Shown in pieces: positions 15,225-25,668 of a stretch of 64,000 bases of DNA. The position numbers and the translations under genes were made by a program. The DNA is from Providencia alcalifaciens DSM 30120 (GTDB lineage Bacteria; Pseudomonadota; Gammaproteobacteria; Enterobacterales; Enterobacteriaceae): NCBI RefSeq assembly GCF_000173415.1, contig NZ_ABXW01000046.1:124001-188000 (forward strand), in the 5' to 3' direction. Under the pieces are notes generated by a model. It saw only the letters and a list, made by a program, of their open reading frames with translations, was not told the DNA's origin and searched no databases. The stretch's first letter is position 1. Each line of letters opens with the position of its first letter.

Positions 15225-15310
15225 AATCGCTATCGATCGCTAAAAACAAAAAGGCACCAGTAAGTAACTGATGCCTTTAGTATTAATGATTTCTAAAAAT
15301 CGCTATCGAT
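15225..15310. other. Possible attachment region with a 13-bp direct repeat
   Basis: AATCGCTATCGAT appears at 15225-15237 and again at 15298-15310, 73 bases apart, on either side of the guaA terminator. One copy may belong to the prophage end and the other to the host sequence. The other prophage end is outside the window, so the att core cannot be confirmed. Confidence 0.35.
15245..15278 (-). terminator. guaA terminator
   Basis: On the minus strand AGGCAtCAGT-tactt-ACTGgTGCCT is followed by TTTTTGTTTTT. It lies 40 bases after the guaA stop and ends the guaBA transcript before the prophage. Confidence 0.8.
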
Positions 15311-15320
15311 TATCGTTAAA

Positions 15321-16898
15321 TCATTCCCACTCAATGGTTGCTGGTGGCTTGCCGCTGATATCATACACTACGCGGGAAATGCCATTCACTTCATTGATAA
15401 TACGGTTAGAAACACGACCTAAGAAATCATATGGCAGGTGTGCCCAATGTGCGGTCATAAAGTCGATGGTTTCTACTGCACGCAGAGAAACAACCCAGTC
15501 ATATTTACGACCATCACCCATGACACCAACAGAACGAACAGGTAAGAATACCGTGAACGCTTGGCTCACTTTATTGTACAGATCTGCTTTATGCAGCTCT
15601 TCAATAAAGATAGCATCTGCACGACGCAGTAAGTCACAGTACTCTTTCTTCACTTCGCCCAGAACACGAACACCTAAACCTGGACCTGGGAATGGGTGAC
15701 GATACAGCATGTCGTATGGCAGACCTAATTCCAGACCAATTTTACGTACTTCGTCTTTGAACAGCTCTTTTAGCGGCTCAACCAGACCCAGCTTCATATC
15801 TTCCGGTAAGCCACCTACGTTATGGTGAGATTTAATAACGTGCGCTTTACCTGTTGCTGAAGCCGCAGATTCGATAATATCTGGGTAGATAGTACCTTGA
15901 GCCAACCATTTGATATTTTGAAGCTTAGAAGACTCTTCATCGAACACTTCAATAAATACGTGACCAATCTTCTTACGCTTTTCCTCAGGATCAGAAATAC
16001 CTGCTAGAGCATTCATAAAGCGGTCTTCTGCTTTTGCATGAATAATGTTCAGGTCAAATTTACCTTGGAACATTTCCATGACTTGCTCAGCTTCGTTTAA
16101 ACGTAATAAACCGTTATCCACGAATACGCAAGTTAGGCGCTTACCGATAGCGCGGTGTAATAGCAGCGCAGTGACAGAAGAGTCCACACCACCAGACAGC
16201 GCTAACAGAACGTGGTCATCACCGATTTGTTCTTTTAAGCGAGCAACGGTATCTTCGATAATTGCCGCTGAAGTCCACAGCGCTTCACATTGGCACAGAT
16301 CCAACACGAAACGTTTTAAAATATTCAAACCTTGGTGTGTATGGGTTACTTCAGGATGGAACTGAACACCATAGAAACGCTTTTCAACATCTGCCATGAT
16401 GGCATATGGGCAGCTAGGCGTGCTGGCAATCGTTTTAAAGCTTGATGGGATTGCAGTCACTTTGTCGCCGTGGCTCATCCATACATCTAAAACTGGCTTA
16501 CCATCTTCGTTAATTGCATCTTGGATATCACGGAACAGGTCGCAATCTTCAAGAATTTCAACATTTGCGTAACCAAATTCGCGCTCACCAGACACCTCAA
16601 CGGCACCACCTAATTGCATAGACATGGTTTGCATGCCATAGCAGATACCTAATACAGGAACGCCTGCATTAAAAACATACTCTGGTGCACGTGGGCTGTC
16701 TGCTTCAGTGGTACTTTCTGGACCACCAGACAAGATAATGCCGTTAGGGTTGAACTCTCTAATTTGTTCTTCCGTGACGTCCCATGCCCACAGTTCACAG
16801 TAGACGCCAATTTCACGGATACGACGAGCAATCAGCTGAGTGTACTGAGAGCCAAAGTCAAGGATAAGAATGCGATGCTTATGGATATTTGTAGTCAT
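15321..16898 (-). CDS. guaA: GMP synthase (glutamine-hydrolysing)
   Basis: GuaA turns XMP into GMP with ATP and glutamine, the last step of guanine nucleotide synthesis. The N-terminal class I amidotransferase has the nucleophile in GICYGMQ and His-Glu in QFHPEVTHT. The ATP pyrophosphatase domain has the P-loop [11 protein letters not shown], and the C-terminal dimerisation domain ends PATIEWE. The start MTTNIHKHR at 16898 gives 525 residues, the usual length; the frame is open upstream to 16964 but without support. guaB lies 100 bases upstream in the same direction, the conserved guaBA operon. The prophage integrase lies downstream, just beyond the terminator. Confidence 0.98.
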   Translation of the reverse strand: MTTNIHKHRILILDFGSQYTQLIARRIREIGVYCELWAWDVTEEQIREFNPNGIILSGGPESTTEADSPRAPEYVFNAGVPVLGICYGMQTMSMQLGGAVEVSGEREFGYANVEILEDCDLFRDIQDAINEDGKPVLDVWMSHGDKVTAIPSSFKTIASTPSCPYAIMADVEKRFYGVQFHPEVTHTHQGLNILKRFVLDLCQCEALWTSAAIIEDTVARLKEQIGDDHVLLALSGGVDSSVTALLLHRAIGKRLTCVFVDNGLLRLNEAEQVMEMFQGKFDLNIIHAKAEDRFMNALAGISDPEEKRKKIGHVFIEVFDEESSKLQNIKWLAQGTIYPDIIESAASATGKAHVIKSHHNVGGLPEDMKLGLVEPLKELFKDEVRKIGLELGLPYDMLYRHPFPGPGLGVRVLGEVKKEYCDLLRRADAIFIEELHKADLYNKVSQAFTVFLPVRSVGVMGDGRKYDWVVSLRAVETIDFMTAHWAHLPYDFLGRVSNRIINEVNGISRVVYDISGKPPATIEWE

Positions 16899-16998
16899 TT
16901 GAGGAGAATTCCAACAATTCAAGTCAAAATAAAAGGCGGTGGCGCTACCACGATATCGCGCCACCCTGAAACTTTTTACTTACCGTTTTAAAGGGTAA

Positions 16999-18465
16999 TT
17001 ACTGCCCTAAACGATAGTTAGGAGACTCTTTCGTGATAGTCACATCATGAACGTGACTTTCTTGAATACCCGCACCACTGATACGAACGAATTCAGCTTT
17101 TGTTCTCAGCATATCGATAGTACCGCAGCCTGTCAGACCCATACATGAACGTAAACCGCCCATTTGTTGGTGAATGATCTCTTTTAGGCGACCTTTGTAT
17201 GCCACACGACCTTCGATGCCTTCTGGTACCAGTTTGTCGGCTGCGTTATCTGATTGGAAATAACGGTCAGAAGAACCTTTAGACATCGCGCCCAGAGAGC
17301 CCATTCCACGGTATGCTTTATAGGTACGACCTTGGAACAAAATTGTTTCGCCCGGAGATTCTTCGGTACCTGCGAACATGGAACCCACCATGACACATGC
17401 TGCGCCCGCTGCGATAGCCTTAGAAATATCACCAGAGAAACGGATACCGCCATCTGCAATAACCGGAATACCAGTACCTTCTAATGCGCCCGCCGCTTCA
17501 GCGATCGCAGTGATTTGAGGCACACCAACACCGGTTACGATACGAGTCGTACAGATTGAACCTGGACCAATACCCACTTTTACTGCGCTAACGCCAGCAT
17601 CAGCCAACGCTTTCGCACCTTCAGCCGTTGCAACGTTACCACCGATAATTTGTAAATCAGGGTATTTTTGACGTGTTTCACGAATGCGTTGTAAAACGCC
17701 TTCAGAATGACCGTGTGAAGAGTCAATCAGCAGGACATCCACACCCGCAGCAACCAAGGCATCAACGCGCTCTTCGTTGCCTGGACCTGCACCTACAGCC
17801 GCACCGACACGTAAGCGACCTTGTTCGTCTTTACATGCATTTGGTTTACGTTCTGCTTTTTGGAAATCTTTAACGGTGATCATACCTAACAGATGGAAGC
17901 TATCGTCGATCACTAAGGCTTTTTCAACACGTTGCTCATGCATTTTTTGTAATACAACTTCGCGTGCTTCGCCTTCTTTTACCGTCACTAAGCGCTCTTT
18001 TGGTGTCATCACTGCGGTAACTGGTTGGTCCAAATCTGTCACGAAACGCACGTCACGACCTGTAATAATACCGACTAAAGAATTATCTTTAGAGACAACA
18101 GGATAACCCGCAAAACCATTACGTTCGGCCAATTCTTGCACTTCACGGATCGTGGTTTCAGGGGTAACAGTGACAGGATCGGTAACCACGCCGCTTTCGT
18201 GTTTCTTCACGCGACGAACTTCTTCAGCTTGGCGCTCAATGGACATGTTTTTATGGATAAAACCAATACCACCTTCTTGAGCCAGTGCGATAGCCAGATC
18301 AGATTCGGTGACAGTATCCATCGCTGCGGAGAGCATAGGAATATTCAGGCGGATTTTTGCAGTCAGTTGAGTGGACAGATCTGCCGTGTTTGGCAGTACA
18401 GTTGAGTGTGCAGGAACGAGTAAAACATCGTCGAAAGTTAGTGCTTCTTTTTTAATGCGTAACAT
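16999..18465 (-). CDS. guaB: IMP dehydrogenase
   Basis: GuaB oxidises IMP to XMP with NAD, the committed step to GMP. The protein starts [21 protein letters not shown] at 18465 and has 488 residues as in relatives. Two CBS domains lie at about residues 93-205. The catalytic loop [13 protein letters not shown] carries the nucleophilic Cys at about residue 305, and the flap region ends in GRVAYKG. The longer frame to 18528 overlaps the promoter and is rejected. A PurR-like site and a TATAAT box upstream fit purine control. Confidence 0.98.
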   Translation of the reverse strand: MLRIKKEALTFDDVLLVPAHSTVLPNTADLSTQLTAKIRLNIPMLSAAMDTVTESDLAIALAQEGGIGFIHKNMSIERQAEEVRRVKKHESGVVTDPVTVTPETTIREVQELAERNGFAGYPVVSKDNSLVGIITGRDVRFVTDLDQPVTAVMTPKERLVTVKEGEAREVVLQKMHEQRVEKALVIDDSFHLLGMITVKDFQKAERKPNACKDEQGRLRVGAAVGAGPGNEERVDALVAAGVDVLLIDSSHGHSEGVLQRIRETRQKYPDLQIIGGNVATAEGAKALADAGVSAVKVGIGPGSICTTRIVTGVGVPQITAIAEAAGALEGTGIPVIADGGIRFSGDISKAIAAGAACVMVGSMFAGTEESPGETILFQGRTYKAYRGMGSLGAMSKGSSDRYFQSDNAADKLVPEGIEGRVAYKGRLKEIIHQQMGGLRSCMGLTGCGTIDMLRTKAEFVRISGAGIQESHVHDVTITKESPNYRLGQ

Positions 18466-18517
18466 AGGCAATATCCCACCAGGCAGCGTTATGAAAGGTA
18501 TAAAATATTGCCGCGGC

Positions 18518-18544
18518 ATTATACACACCGTAATCGGTTGCTTC
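18518..18544 (-). promoter_or_regulatory. guaBA promoter with PurR-like site
   Basis: On the minus strand GAAGCAACCGATTACGGT (18544-18527) resembles the PurR consensus, with matching GCAA, CG and TTAC-type positions, and is followed by TATAAT at 18523-18518. The placement over the -35 to -10 zone equals that known for guaBA in E. coli. Binding is inferred. Confidence 0.5.
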
Positions 18545-18566
18545 CAGCACTTTTTTCAAAAAAAAC

Positions 18567-18594
18567 TTGATAAGTCCGGCGGCTGCGTTAGTAT
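18567..18594 (+). promoter_or_regulatory. xseA promoter
   Basis: TTGATA at 18567-18572 and TAGTAT at 18589-18594 are 16 bases apart, firing away from guaB toward the xseA ATG at 18636. The fit to sigma-70 is fair. Confidence 0.45.
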
Positions 18595-18635
18595 CAGTCA
18601 ATTAAGTCATTGTTTTAAAATTTGATCTAGCTCAC

Positions 18636-20003
18636 ATGTCGACTCAACAAAATAGCGCAATTTATTCCGTCAGCAAGCTCAACCAAACGGTAAGAGAACT
18701 TCTTGATACTCAAATGGGCCGAATTTGGTTAACTGCCGAAATTTCCAATTTTTCGCAGCCCAGTTCAGGACATTGGTACCTGACTCTCAAAGATGATCGT
18801 GCACAAGTTCGCGCGGCAATGTTTCGTGGACAAAATACCCGCGTCACCTTTCGCCCGCAAAATGGGCAACAAGTTTTGGTTCGTGCGACCGTTACACTGT
18901 ATGAACCACGCGGTGATTACCAACTGATTATCGAAAGCATGCAACCTGCGGGTGAAGGTCTTCTGCAACAGCGCTTTGAGCTACTCAAACAAACACTCAA
19001 TGCTCAAGGCTTGTTTGATGTTATTCACAAACAAGCCTTACCGTCCCCGGCAAAACGGGTAGGTATCATCACCTCTGCAACCGGTGCGGCTTTACATGAT
19101 ATTTTGAATATTCTTCATCGTCGCGATCCGTCCCTCCCAGTGGTGATTTACCCAACCGCGGTTCAAGGGGATTTAGCGCCAGCACAAATCGCCAGAGCTA
19201 TCGAACTGGCGAACTTACGTCATGAGTGCGATGTGTTAATTGTCGGTCGTGGTGGTGGTTCTCTGGAAGATTTATGGGCATTTAACGAAGAGATCGTTGC
19301 GAGAGCCATTTTTAATAGCCGATTACCAATTATTAGCGCCGTTGGTCATGAAACTGACGTCACTATTGCGGATTATGTTGCTGATGTTCGAGCGCCTACA
19401 CCCTCCGCAGCAGCAGAGCTTGTCAGTCGTAATCAAACTGAAATGCTGCGCCAGCTAAAATCAGGGCAGCAACATCTCGAAATGGCGATGGATTATTACT
19501 TAGCGGCTCAGCAACAACGTTTTGCACGCTTGCAGCATCGCTTGCAACAACAACACCCTCAACTACGTCTTGCTCGGCAACAAAATCAAATTTCTGCTCT
19601 ACGCCAAAAACTAACAAATGCCATCAATCGCCAACTACAATCATCAACCTTCAAGTTTGATAAAAACCAGCGTCGACTTATGCAAAATGACTTACGTCCT
19701 CAATTGCAGCGTCAACAGCGCCAATTGCAGCAAACCCAGTATCATTTGCAAAATATGTTGACCCACTTAGTTACCCGCTACCGCCAACGTTTCGCTGTCG
19801 CATGCTCAAAAATGGAGGCGGTTAGTCCTCTCGCCACACTCGCCCGCGGTTTTAGTATCAGTGAAACTCCCGAAGGTACCGTGTTGAAAAAGACCAGCCA
19901 AGTAAAATTAGGTCAACAACTCAAAACACGCTTGAATGATGGGTGGGTGGAAAGCCAAGTCACCAACATTCAAAAGGTTCGCACGAAAAAATCAACCAAA
20001 TAG
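18636..20003 (+). CDS. xseA: Exodeoxyribonuclease VII large subunit
   Basis: XseA with the small subunit XseB degrades single-stranded DNA in both directions. The 455-residue protein begins with an OB-fold ([42 protein letters not shown]), then the catalytic core with [15 protein letters not shown] and [15 protein letters not shown] and [14 protein letters not shown] at about residues 140-290. A long Gln-rich coiled coil fills residues 290-400, with a C-terminal domain containing LARGFSIS. It is divergent from guaB as in most Enterobacterales. Its 3' end overlaps that of the convergent esterase gene by 12 bases. Confidence 0.97.
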   Translation: MSTQQNSAIYSVSKLNQTVRELLDTQMGRIWLTAEISNFSQPSSGHWYLTLKDDRAQVRAAMFRGQNTRVTFRPQNGQQVLVRATVTLYEPRGDYQLIIESMQPAGEGLLQQRFELLKQTLNAQGLFDVIHKQALPSPAKRVGIITSATGAALHDILNILHRRDPSLPVVIYPTAVQGDLAPAQIARAIELANLRHECDVLIVGRGGGSLEDLWAFNEEIVARAIFNSRLPIISAVGHETDVTIADYVADVRAPTPSAAAELVSRNQTEMLRQLKSGQQHLEMAMDYYLAAQQQRFARLQHRLQQQHPQLRLARQQNQISALRQKLTNAINRQLQSSTFKFDKNQRRLMQNDLRPQLQRQQRQLQQTQYHLQNMLTHLVTRYRQRFAVACSKMEAVSPLATLARGFSISETPEGTVLKKTSQVKLGQQLKTRLNDGWVESQVTNIQKVRTKKSTK

Positions 20004-20960
20004 CTGTTTTATAAAATATATGGCACCATCCCGAATCGCATTATCCGCGGTTGGCATGATACGAGAGTAATGTAAAAAAGCATGTAATGTCCCTGAATAC
20101 ATTTTATATTCACATGGGACTTTATGTGCTTGAAACGTTTGAAATAATGTTTCGCTATCATCAATTAATGGGTCATATTGAGCACTTGCAATGAAACAAG
20201 GCGGTATACCTTGTGTTAGGTCATTATTAAATAAACAATAGTAAGGCTCTTCACGGCTACCTAAAGCGGTTAAATAAGCATTATCATATTCTTGGAGATC
20301 TTCTCGCCTTAACCCGTCCCATTCTCCTCCAAACAGGCGACGACTACGCGAGTCGTGTAACCCATATAATCCATACCACAGCAACACTGCACAAATATCA
20401 CCACAGTAAATGTGTTTATCCCGTAACCATAATACCGTGGCAAGCGCTAGCATTGCGCCTGCTGAGTCTCCTGCGAATCCAATATGGTTCATATTGAGCG
20501 TGAATTTCTCAGCGTGCTGATAATAGAATTGACACACCGCGACCGCCTCTTCTATGGCTTGGGGATAATGCGCCTCTGGAGAAAGTGTATAATCGATGCC
20601 AATCACCGTACAACCTGTGTACAGTGCCAGTAAGCGCATAATACGATCATGCGTATCGAGATTACCGAGAATAAATCCACCACCGTGCAAGTAAAACAGT
20701 GTGGCAGACGTCTTTTCTATAGGGTGATAAATTCGCGTGACAACGTCACCTTTATCTGTTGGGACAAGATTATTTTTTATGCTAAATAATTCTGGTGAAT
20801 TCGCATTCCAATAACGCCGATCCTCAATATAAGCAAGCCGCTGAGCCTCATAACTTCCATCATTGGGCCCAACAGGATCTTTCTGCGCATAATATGCAAT
20901 CACTTTTTGCATCTCAAGAGAGATCAATTCGAGCACATTAATTTTATTGGTTATTTTCAT
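19992..20960 (-). CDS. aes: Acetyl-esterase-like alpha/beta hydrolase
   Basis: The protein belongs to the hormone-sensitive-lipase group of esterases, which cleave short acyl esters. HGGG in [13 protein letters not shown] forms the oxyanion hole, GDSAG at about residues 165-169 holds the nucleophilic Ser, and a later Asp (QYDPLIDD) and His (TLHAFLHY) complete the triad. Length 322 and overall wording agree with E. coli Aes. The gene is monocistronic between xseA and a TonB-receptor gene. Its ribosome site is inside a long perfect hairpin (20967-21008), which suggests control at translation. Confidence 0.85.
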   Translation of the reverse strand: MKITNKINVLELISLEMQKVIAYYAQKDPVGPNDGSYEAQRLAYIEDRRYWNANSPELFSIKNNLVPTDKGDVVTRIYHPIEKTSATLFYLHGGGFILGNLDTHDRIMRLLALYTGCTVIGIDYTLSPEAHYPQAIEEAVAVCQFYYQHAEKFTLNMNHIGFAGDSAGAMLALATVLWLRDKHIYCGDICAVLLWYGLYGLHDSRSRRLFGGEWDGLRREDLQEYDNAYLTALGSREEPYYCLFNNDLTQGIPPCFIASAQYDPLIDDSETLFQTFQAHKVPCEYKMYSGTLHAFLHYSRIMPTADNAIRDGAIYFIKQLFG

Positions 20961-20966
20961 TATGGT

Positions 20967-21008
20967 TCTCCTTGGATTTATTACCTTATTGTAATAAATC
21001 CAAGGAGA
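20967..21008 (-). promoter_or_regulatory. Perfect 18-bp hairpin sequestering the aes ribosome site
   Basis: The sequence TCTCCTTGGATTTATTAC at 20967-20984 is the exact inverse of 20991-21008, with a six-base loop. In the aes mRNA the 3' arm contains CCAAGGAGA, the Shine-Dalgarno site seven bases before the ATG, and the 5' arm contains its full complement. The structure should block initiation unless opened. It may be a thermosensor, a site for a protein or small RNA, or a DNA operator. No known class is recognised. Confidence 0.65.
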
Positions 21009-21121
21009 TAAACTGCGAGAAGGGTATCCTATATTGAATGGCGTTTAAAGCGTGTGTCTATCAATCGTCGTTAGTGTGTAAGACTAAAAAGACTAAACGC
21101 CTTAATTATTTTACTGCTTAG

Positions 21122-23383
21122 TTAAAAACGCACTTGCCCACCAATCATATAACTACGCCCCCTTCCCGTTTCATTATTGCGACCTCGTTCCTCCATTACA
21201 GCACCTGAATTAGCACGGTTTAATACATCTGTGTAATTTTCGTTTGTGAGGTTATTAATCGCCATCATTAACTTGAAGTTTTTATTGATTTCATAATCTG
21301 CATATAGATCAACAATAGTAGGTTGCTTCTCATATTTTTCAGTCATCGCATCCCCATTTATATCTCCATCCGGAATTGGGCTAATGCGCTTAGAAGGTCC
21401 CGTCCATGTAATGGCTGAGCCGAGCGTCAGTTTTTCATCAAATAAACGCACGCCAGAATCTAAAGTCACATAATATTCAGGTAATTGGGTAAAGTCCCCT
21501 GCACTAAATACCGATGTACTGTTGATTGACACTGGTTGTTTGCCAGACTCTTGGGTGTAAGAAACCATGGAGTAAAATACCCCTGCATCGTAGTTTGCTT
21601 GTAGCTCATAACCGCGTAAATTAACATCACGGGGATCGTTCACATACATATCTGCGCGTTGGAAAATATCCGGATTTTCTTTATCCCACACATCATCATT
21701 AATTAAACACCAATCAAACTCTTCTTGAGAGTTTGCACGACATAGCAGGAAAGACTTACTCGTGATGTAGTCTTTGATATGTGTATGGAACCACAGCGCT
21801 TTCAGGTTGAACTGATCACCTTCTACAATTAAGTCTGGCTTAAAACTATTAAAACCTACCTGCCAAGTTTGCGACTTTTCTCCTTTTAGGAATGGATTCA
21901 TACTCTGACCACCATTTTGAGAGAAAAAAGCTTCCTGAGAGTTTGGTGCTCTCATTGAGTGCGCATAACTCACAAAAGGTTGAAATTCAGGAATAATTTG
22001 AGCGGAAACTAACACTCCGGGGTTAATGCCACTTTCCCGTAGATTTAATGTACTCGCTTCTTGAGGGAAGCATTTTTCCGTTTCATCGCAAGCGGGTTTA
22101 TACCCCTTAACTCGATAATTAAGGTAATTGAGGTCAAAGGTAGCCGTATAAATATCATACTGCGCTTCAAATTGGGTATACAAACTCGCAATATCTTGCG
22201 TACCGCTCGGAGAAAATGGGTTATAAATAACCGTATTTGGATCTTCCACTGGTTGCGTGATTTTTTGGTACTTAGTTTTCATTAGCTTCGAACCAAGCTG
22301 CCATTTGAAATCCATCTCACCATAAGAAAAACGGCTAGTATTGGAAATATTAATACTGTCTGATTTATTCTCTGACTCCGCATCCTTTAATGCACCACCA
22401 ATAGGTTCGCCTTGGAATTTTTGCGTGTTAAACCCATGACTGGCGAGCACCTCAACATCTATCAATTCATTGATTGGCGTGTATTTATATTTCAGATAAT
22501 AATCTTCGCTATTAATCTTACGGCTGGTTAGCTTATTTTGTAAAAATCGACCACTGAATTCGACTTCATGGCTATCATTCGGTTTATACTTTAATTTGGT
22601 TAATTGAGATTGCGGTTTTTGTTTAAATGTCGGGTCTGTTGCAAATTCATCTGTATCAAAACCATCCCCGTTTTTATAACTTCCAGGAATATTATGTCCA
22701 CTCACTGCAATTAAACCACCGAAATACCCTTCGCCATCGTTTAATAAGGATTTTCCTGCAACAGAAACCATCCCATTATATCCGAGCCCATTATCACCCC
22801 AACTCCCCTTACTGCGCACTCCCCATAAATTATCCTTAAAAATAACGTCATCAATGGATAAGGTTCGGAAATTGGCACTACCCGCTAAGGCGTTGACACT
22901 ATTACTGCCGTTGAGTTGCCCTTTCTCTACCTCAACAGACACAATAAAGTTAGGGTCAATCAGTGAGCCAAAATCATTACTTGGCTGCATCCCGTGAGTA
23001 TATTTACTGGGTGATATTCCGTAGTAGCTTTGCGTGACGCCATCCACCATCATATTCACGCGGCCAAAGCCACTGAGACCACGGATATTCACATTGATGG
23101 TGCCTTGGCTTGCGTCCATTTGAGTGTAAGTTCCCGGCATAGAGCGGATAATTTTATCCATAGACTGAAGTTTATTTTCAGTACCTACCGCGCTATATGC
23201 CCCTGGTTTTTCTAATGCTTTCACCAGCGGCGTTTGTTTTTGTGCGCCAGAGACTTTTAATTGGCTAAAATTAACCACATCATCCTGCTGCTGATTTGTC
23301 TGCTGTGTATTTTCAGCCAAAGCGAACCCTTGGAAGCCAGTGGAAATAGTCCCAGCTACCATGATTATTATTTTATTATTCAT
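21122..23383 (-). CDS. TonB-dependent outer-membrane receptor, haem-receptor type
   Basis: A 753-residue outer-membrane receptor that would import an iron or haem ligand with energy from a TonB protein. A signal peptide (MNNKIIIMVAGTISTGFQGFALA) precedes a TonB-box-like stretch and the plug domain (MDKIIRSMPGTYTQMDASQGTINVNIRGLSG in parts, residues 70-190). The barrel ends in YMIGGQVRF with terminal Phe. The pair MRAPNSQEAF and SMNPFLKGEKS resembles the FRAP/NPNL boxes of haem receptors. It is the last gene of a cluster with ChaN-like, TonB-like and peptidase genes behind a Fur box. The ligand is not certain; haem or haemoprotein is inferred. Confidence 0.85.
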   Translation of the reverse strand: MNNKIIIMVAGTISTGFQGFALAENTQQTNQQQDDVVNFSQLKVSGAQKQTPLVKALEKPGAYSAVGTENKLQSMDKIIRSMPGTYTQMDASQGTINVNIRGLSGFGRVNMMVDGVTQSYYGISPSKYTHGMQPSNDFGSLIDPNFIVSVEVEKGQLNGSNSVNALAGSANFRTLSIDDVIFKDNLWGVRSKGSWGDNGLGYNGMVSVAGKSLLNDGEGYFGGLIAVSGHNIPGSYKNGDGFDTDEFATDPTFKQKPQSQLTKLKYKPNDSHEVEFSGRFLQNKLTSRKINSEDYYLKYKYTPINELIDVEVLASHGFNTQKFQGEPIGGALKDAESENKSDSINISNTSRFSYGEMDFKWQLGSKLMKTKYQKITQPVEDPNTVIYNPFSPSGTQDIASLYTQFEAQYDIYTATFDLNYLNYRVKGYKPACDETEKCFPQEASTLNLRESGINPGVLVSAQIIPEFQPFVSYAHSMRAPNSQEAFFSQNGGQSMNPFLKGEKSQTWQVGFNSFKPDLIVEGDQFNLKALWFHTHIKDYITSKSFLLCRANSQEEFDWCLINDDVWDKENPDIFQRADMYVNDPRDVNLRGYELQANYDAGVFYSMVSYTQESGKQPVSINSTSVFSAGDFTQLPEYYVTLDSGVRLFDEKLTLGSAITWTGPSKRISPIPDGDINGDAMTEKYEKQPTIVDLYADYEINKNFKLMMAINNLTNENYTDVLNRANSGAVMEERGRNNETGRGRSYMIGGQVRF

Positions 23384-23432
23384 TAAACCATTCCTGTAAA
23401 CGTACTAATAAAACAGTCGCTCACATTGCAAA

Positions 23433-23500
23433 CGCAGAATAAATGTCATTTCTGCGAATAGGATTAGTTGTCGGTTTTAATAACCATACAACTAATCCTA
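23433..23500 (-). other. Two intercistronic stem-loops before the receptor gene
   Basis: CGCAGAA/TTCTGCG (23433-23439 and 23450-23456) and the 13-bp TAGGATTAGTTGT/ACAACTAATCCTA (23459-23471 and 23488-23500) are inverted repeats between the peptidase and receptor genes. Neither has a T run in the minus direction, so mRNA processing, stabilisation or a regulator site is more likely than termination. Confidence 0.45.
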
Positions 23501-23523
23501 GATAACCTTATATTGGCTACTTA

Positions 23524-25656
23524 TTATTTATACTCTGGAAAATATGTTTCTTTGTTTTCTAACATCAGAATAAAACTGTATTCCCTTGCAATATCATCTA
23601 ATGCATTAAAACGACCTGATTTTCCGCCATGCCCTGCATTCATATTGGTTTCTAATAACAATAGTGAATTGCCCTGTTTAAGATCGCGTAATTTCGCAAC
23701 CCATTTAGCAGGTTCCCAGTACTGCACTTGTGAGTCATGCAACCCTGTAGTGACTAGAATATGAGGGTAATGCTGCGCTTTAATATTGTCATACGGGCTA
23801 TAGGCTTTAATTCGCCAGTAATCCTCTTCATTTTCAGGATTACCCCACTCGTCATATTCCCCTGTTGTCAGTGGAATTGAAGGGTCAAGCATGGTGGTGA
23901 CCACATCAACAAATGGTACGGCAGATACTACGCCTTCATATAGGTCAGGTGCCATATTAACAACAGCCCCCATTAATAGACCACCGGCACTGCCTCCCAT
24001 GGCATAGACATGACCTTTTTTCCCATAACCTTGCGCCAATAATGCGTGGGTAACATCAATAAAGTCCGTAAAGGTATTCATTTTATGGACGGTTTTACCT
24101 TGAATGTACCAATTTTTACCCAGATCGCCGCCGCCACGAATATGGGCGATAGCATACACAAATCCGCGATCAAGCAAGGACAATCGAGAAGAACTAAATG
24201 ATGGGTCGATGCCGTATCCATACGCTCCGTAGCCATAGACTAACAGCGGGTTTTTACCCTGTTTGAAGCTATCTTTGCGATAAACCAATGAAACAGGCAC
24301 TTTCACACCATCTCGCGCCGTAATCCAAATTCGTTCACTTTGGTAATTTTCTTTGTTGAAGTCTTTTACTTCTTCTTGTTTTAATAGCTGTTTCTCTTGC
24401 GTTAGCATATTAATTTCATACACAGAAGAAGGTGTCGTCATCGAGGAGTAGCCGTAGCGTAATTTATCGGTATCTGGCTCAGGGTTATTGCCAATCCACG
24501 CCATATAAGCGGGATCCTCAAAACTGACAGCATGCTCTTTTTGAGTTAACCAGCTAATTTGGCGAATATTAACGAGACCATTTTGACGTTCTTCAATGAC
24601 TAGCCAATTATTGAATAAGGCAAAATCCTCAAGATCAACATTGTCGCGTGGCGCAATATAACTGACCCACGGAGCTGCTGCATTATCTGCAATGTACAAA
24701 CCAAATAATGGATGCTGATGATTTGAGCGAATATAAAATTTTCCATTAAAATGGTCAGGATAATATTCCACACCCGTTTTACGTGGTTGTAGAACTATTG
24801 CATCATGTTGCGGCTGATTTGCATCAAGAAGACGGTATTCAGACGTTTCAGTACTGGTAATCCCAATTAAAATATAATCTTTGGAAGTCGATTTCGCTAA
24901 GCTAACGTAGTAAGTATCATCTTTCTCTTCATACACGAGCTTATCAGCCGATTGCAAAGTCCCATATTGATGCTTAACTACTTGATAAGGAAGCAATGTT
25001 TTTTTGTCTTTGTTGACGTAAAACAACGTGTGATTATCATTCGCCCAAACGATATTGCCTGACGTATTTGTCAGCACATTTTCTTGCCACGTGGAGTCAT
25101 CAATTTTACGAAATGAGACAGCATAATCGTTACGACCTTGGCGGTCTTCCGCAATCGCAATCGTTGTATTATCCGGTGATATCGCTAATGCCCCCATCCG
25201 GTAATATTCAACGCCTTCTGCGCGTTGGTTACCATCAACTAATACCGTCCATTCATCATTACTATTAATTGGGCGTCTTTCATAGATTGAGTAATTTTTC
25301 CCTGCCACGACACGAGAGCGGTACGTATAACCATTGTAGTTGTAGGGTACAGATTCATCATCCTGCTTCACTCGGGATAATAATTCATCGTAAATTTGTT
25401 GTTTTAATGGCTCACCCCGCTCAAGTTGTTGCGCGGTATAGGCATTTTCTTGATTCAAATATTCAATAATTTCTGGAGCTTCACGGTTATCATCTCTTAA
25501 CCAATAATAGTTATCGACACGTTCGTCACCATGAATTGTCATAACATGGGGCTGTTTTTTCGCTATTGGTGCTAGCATTTTATCCTCCGCAGCGCTGCTG
25601 GCTGCATATAACCCAAGTAGTGTGACCACGCAAAATGTGGTGATTCTATTATGCAT
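23524..25656 (-). CDS. Oligopeptidase B with an export signal (S9A peptidase)
   Basis: The enzyme cleaves peptides after Lys/Arg. It has a seven-bladed propeller at about residues 80-420, and the catalytic domain holds the Ser in MGGSAGG (about residue 555), the Asp in LHDSQVQYW (about 639) and the His in NAGHGGKSGR (about 675). GYGAYGYGIDPSF and HIRGGGDLGKNWY are family hallmarks. Ordinary oligopeptidase B has about 686 residues and is cytoplasmic. Here 24 extra N-terminal residues (MHNRITTFCVVTLLGLYAAS then SAAEDK) form a clear signal peptide, so a periplasmic enzyme is predicted. Its place between the TonB-like gene and the receptor gene suggests work on an imported peptide or haemoprotein fragment. 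Confidence 0.88.
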   Translation of the reverse strand: MHNRITTFCVVTLLGLYAASSAAEDKMLAPIAKKQPHVMTIHGDERVDNYYWLRDDNREAPEIIEYLNQENAYTAQQLERGEPLKQQIYDELLSRVKQDDESVPYNYNGYTYRSRVVAGKNYSIYERRPINSNDEWTVLVDGNQRAEGVEYYRMGALAISPDNTTIAIAEDRQGRNDYAVSFRKIDDSTWQENVLTNTSGNIVWANDNHTLFYVNKDKKTLLPYQVVKHQYGTLQSADKLVYEEKDDTYYVSLAKSTSKDYILIGITSTETSEYRLLDANQPQHDAIVLQPRKTGVEYYPDHFNGKFYIRSNHQHPLFGLYIADNAAAPWVSYIAPRDNVDLEDFALFNNWLVIEERQNGLVNIRQISWLTQKEHAVSFEDPAYMAWIGNNPEPDTDKLRYGYSSMTTPSSVYEINMLTQEKQLLKQEEVKDFNKENYQSERIWITARDGVKVPVSLVYRKDSFKQGKNPLLVYGYGAYGYGIDPSFSSSRLSLLDRGFVYAIAHIRGGGDLGKNWYIQGKTVHKMNTFTDFIDVTHALLAQGYGKKGHVYAMGGSAGGLLMGAVVNMAPDLYEGVVSAVPFVDVVTTMLDPSIPLTTGEYDEWGNPENEEDYWRIKAYSPYDNIKAQHYPHILVTTGLHDSQVQYWEPAKWVAKLRDLKQGNSLLLLETNMNAGHGGKSGRFNALDDIAREYSFILMLENKETYFPEYK

Positions 25657-25668
25657 AGTGAATCCAAT

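Noticed and set aside
19423-19617. Minus-strand frame inside xseA
   Set aside because: It lies opposite the Gln-rich coiled coil and arises from biased codons.
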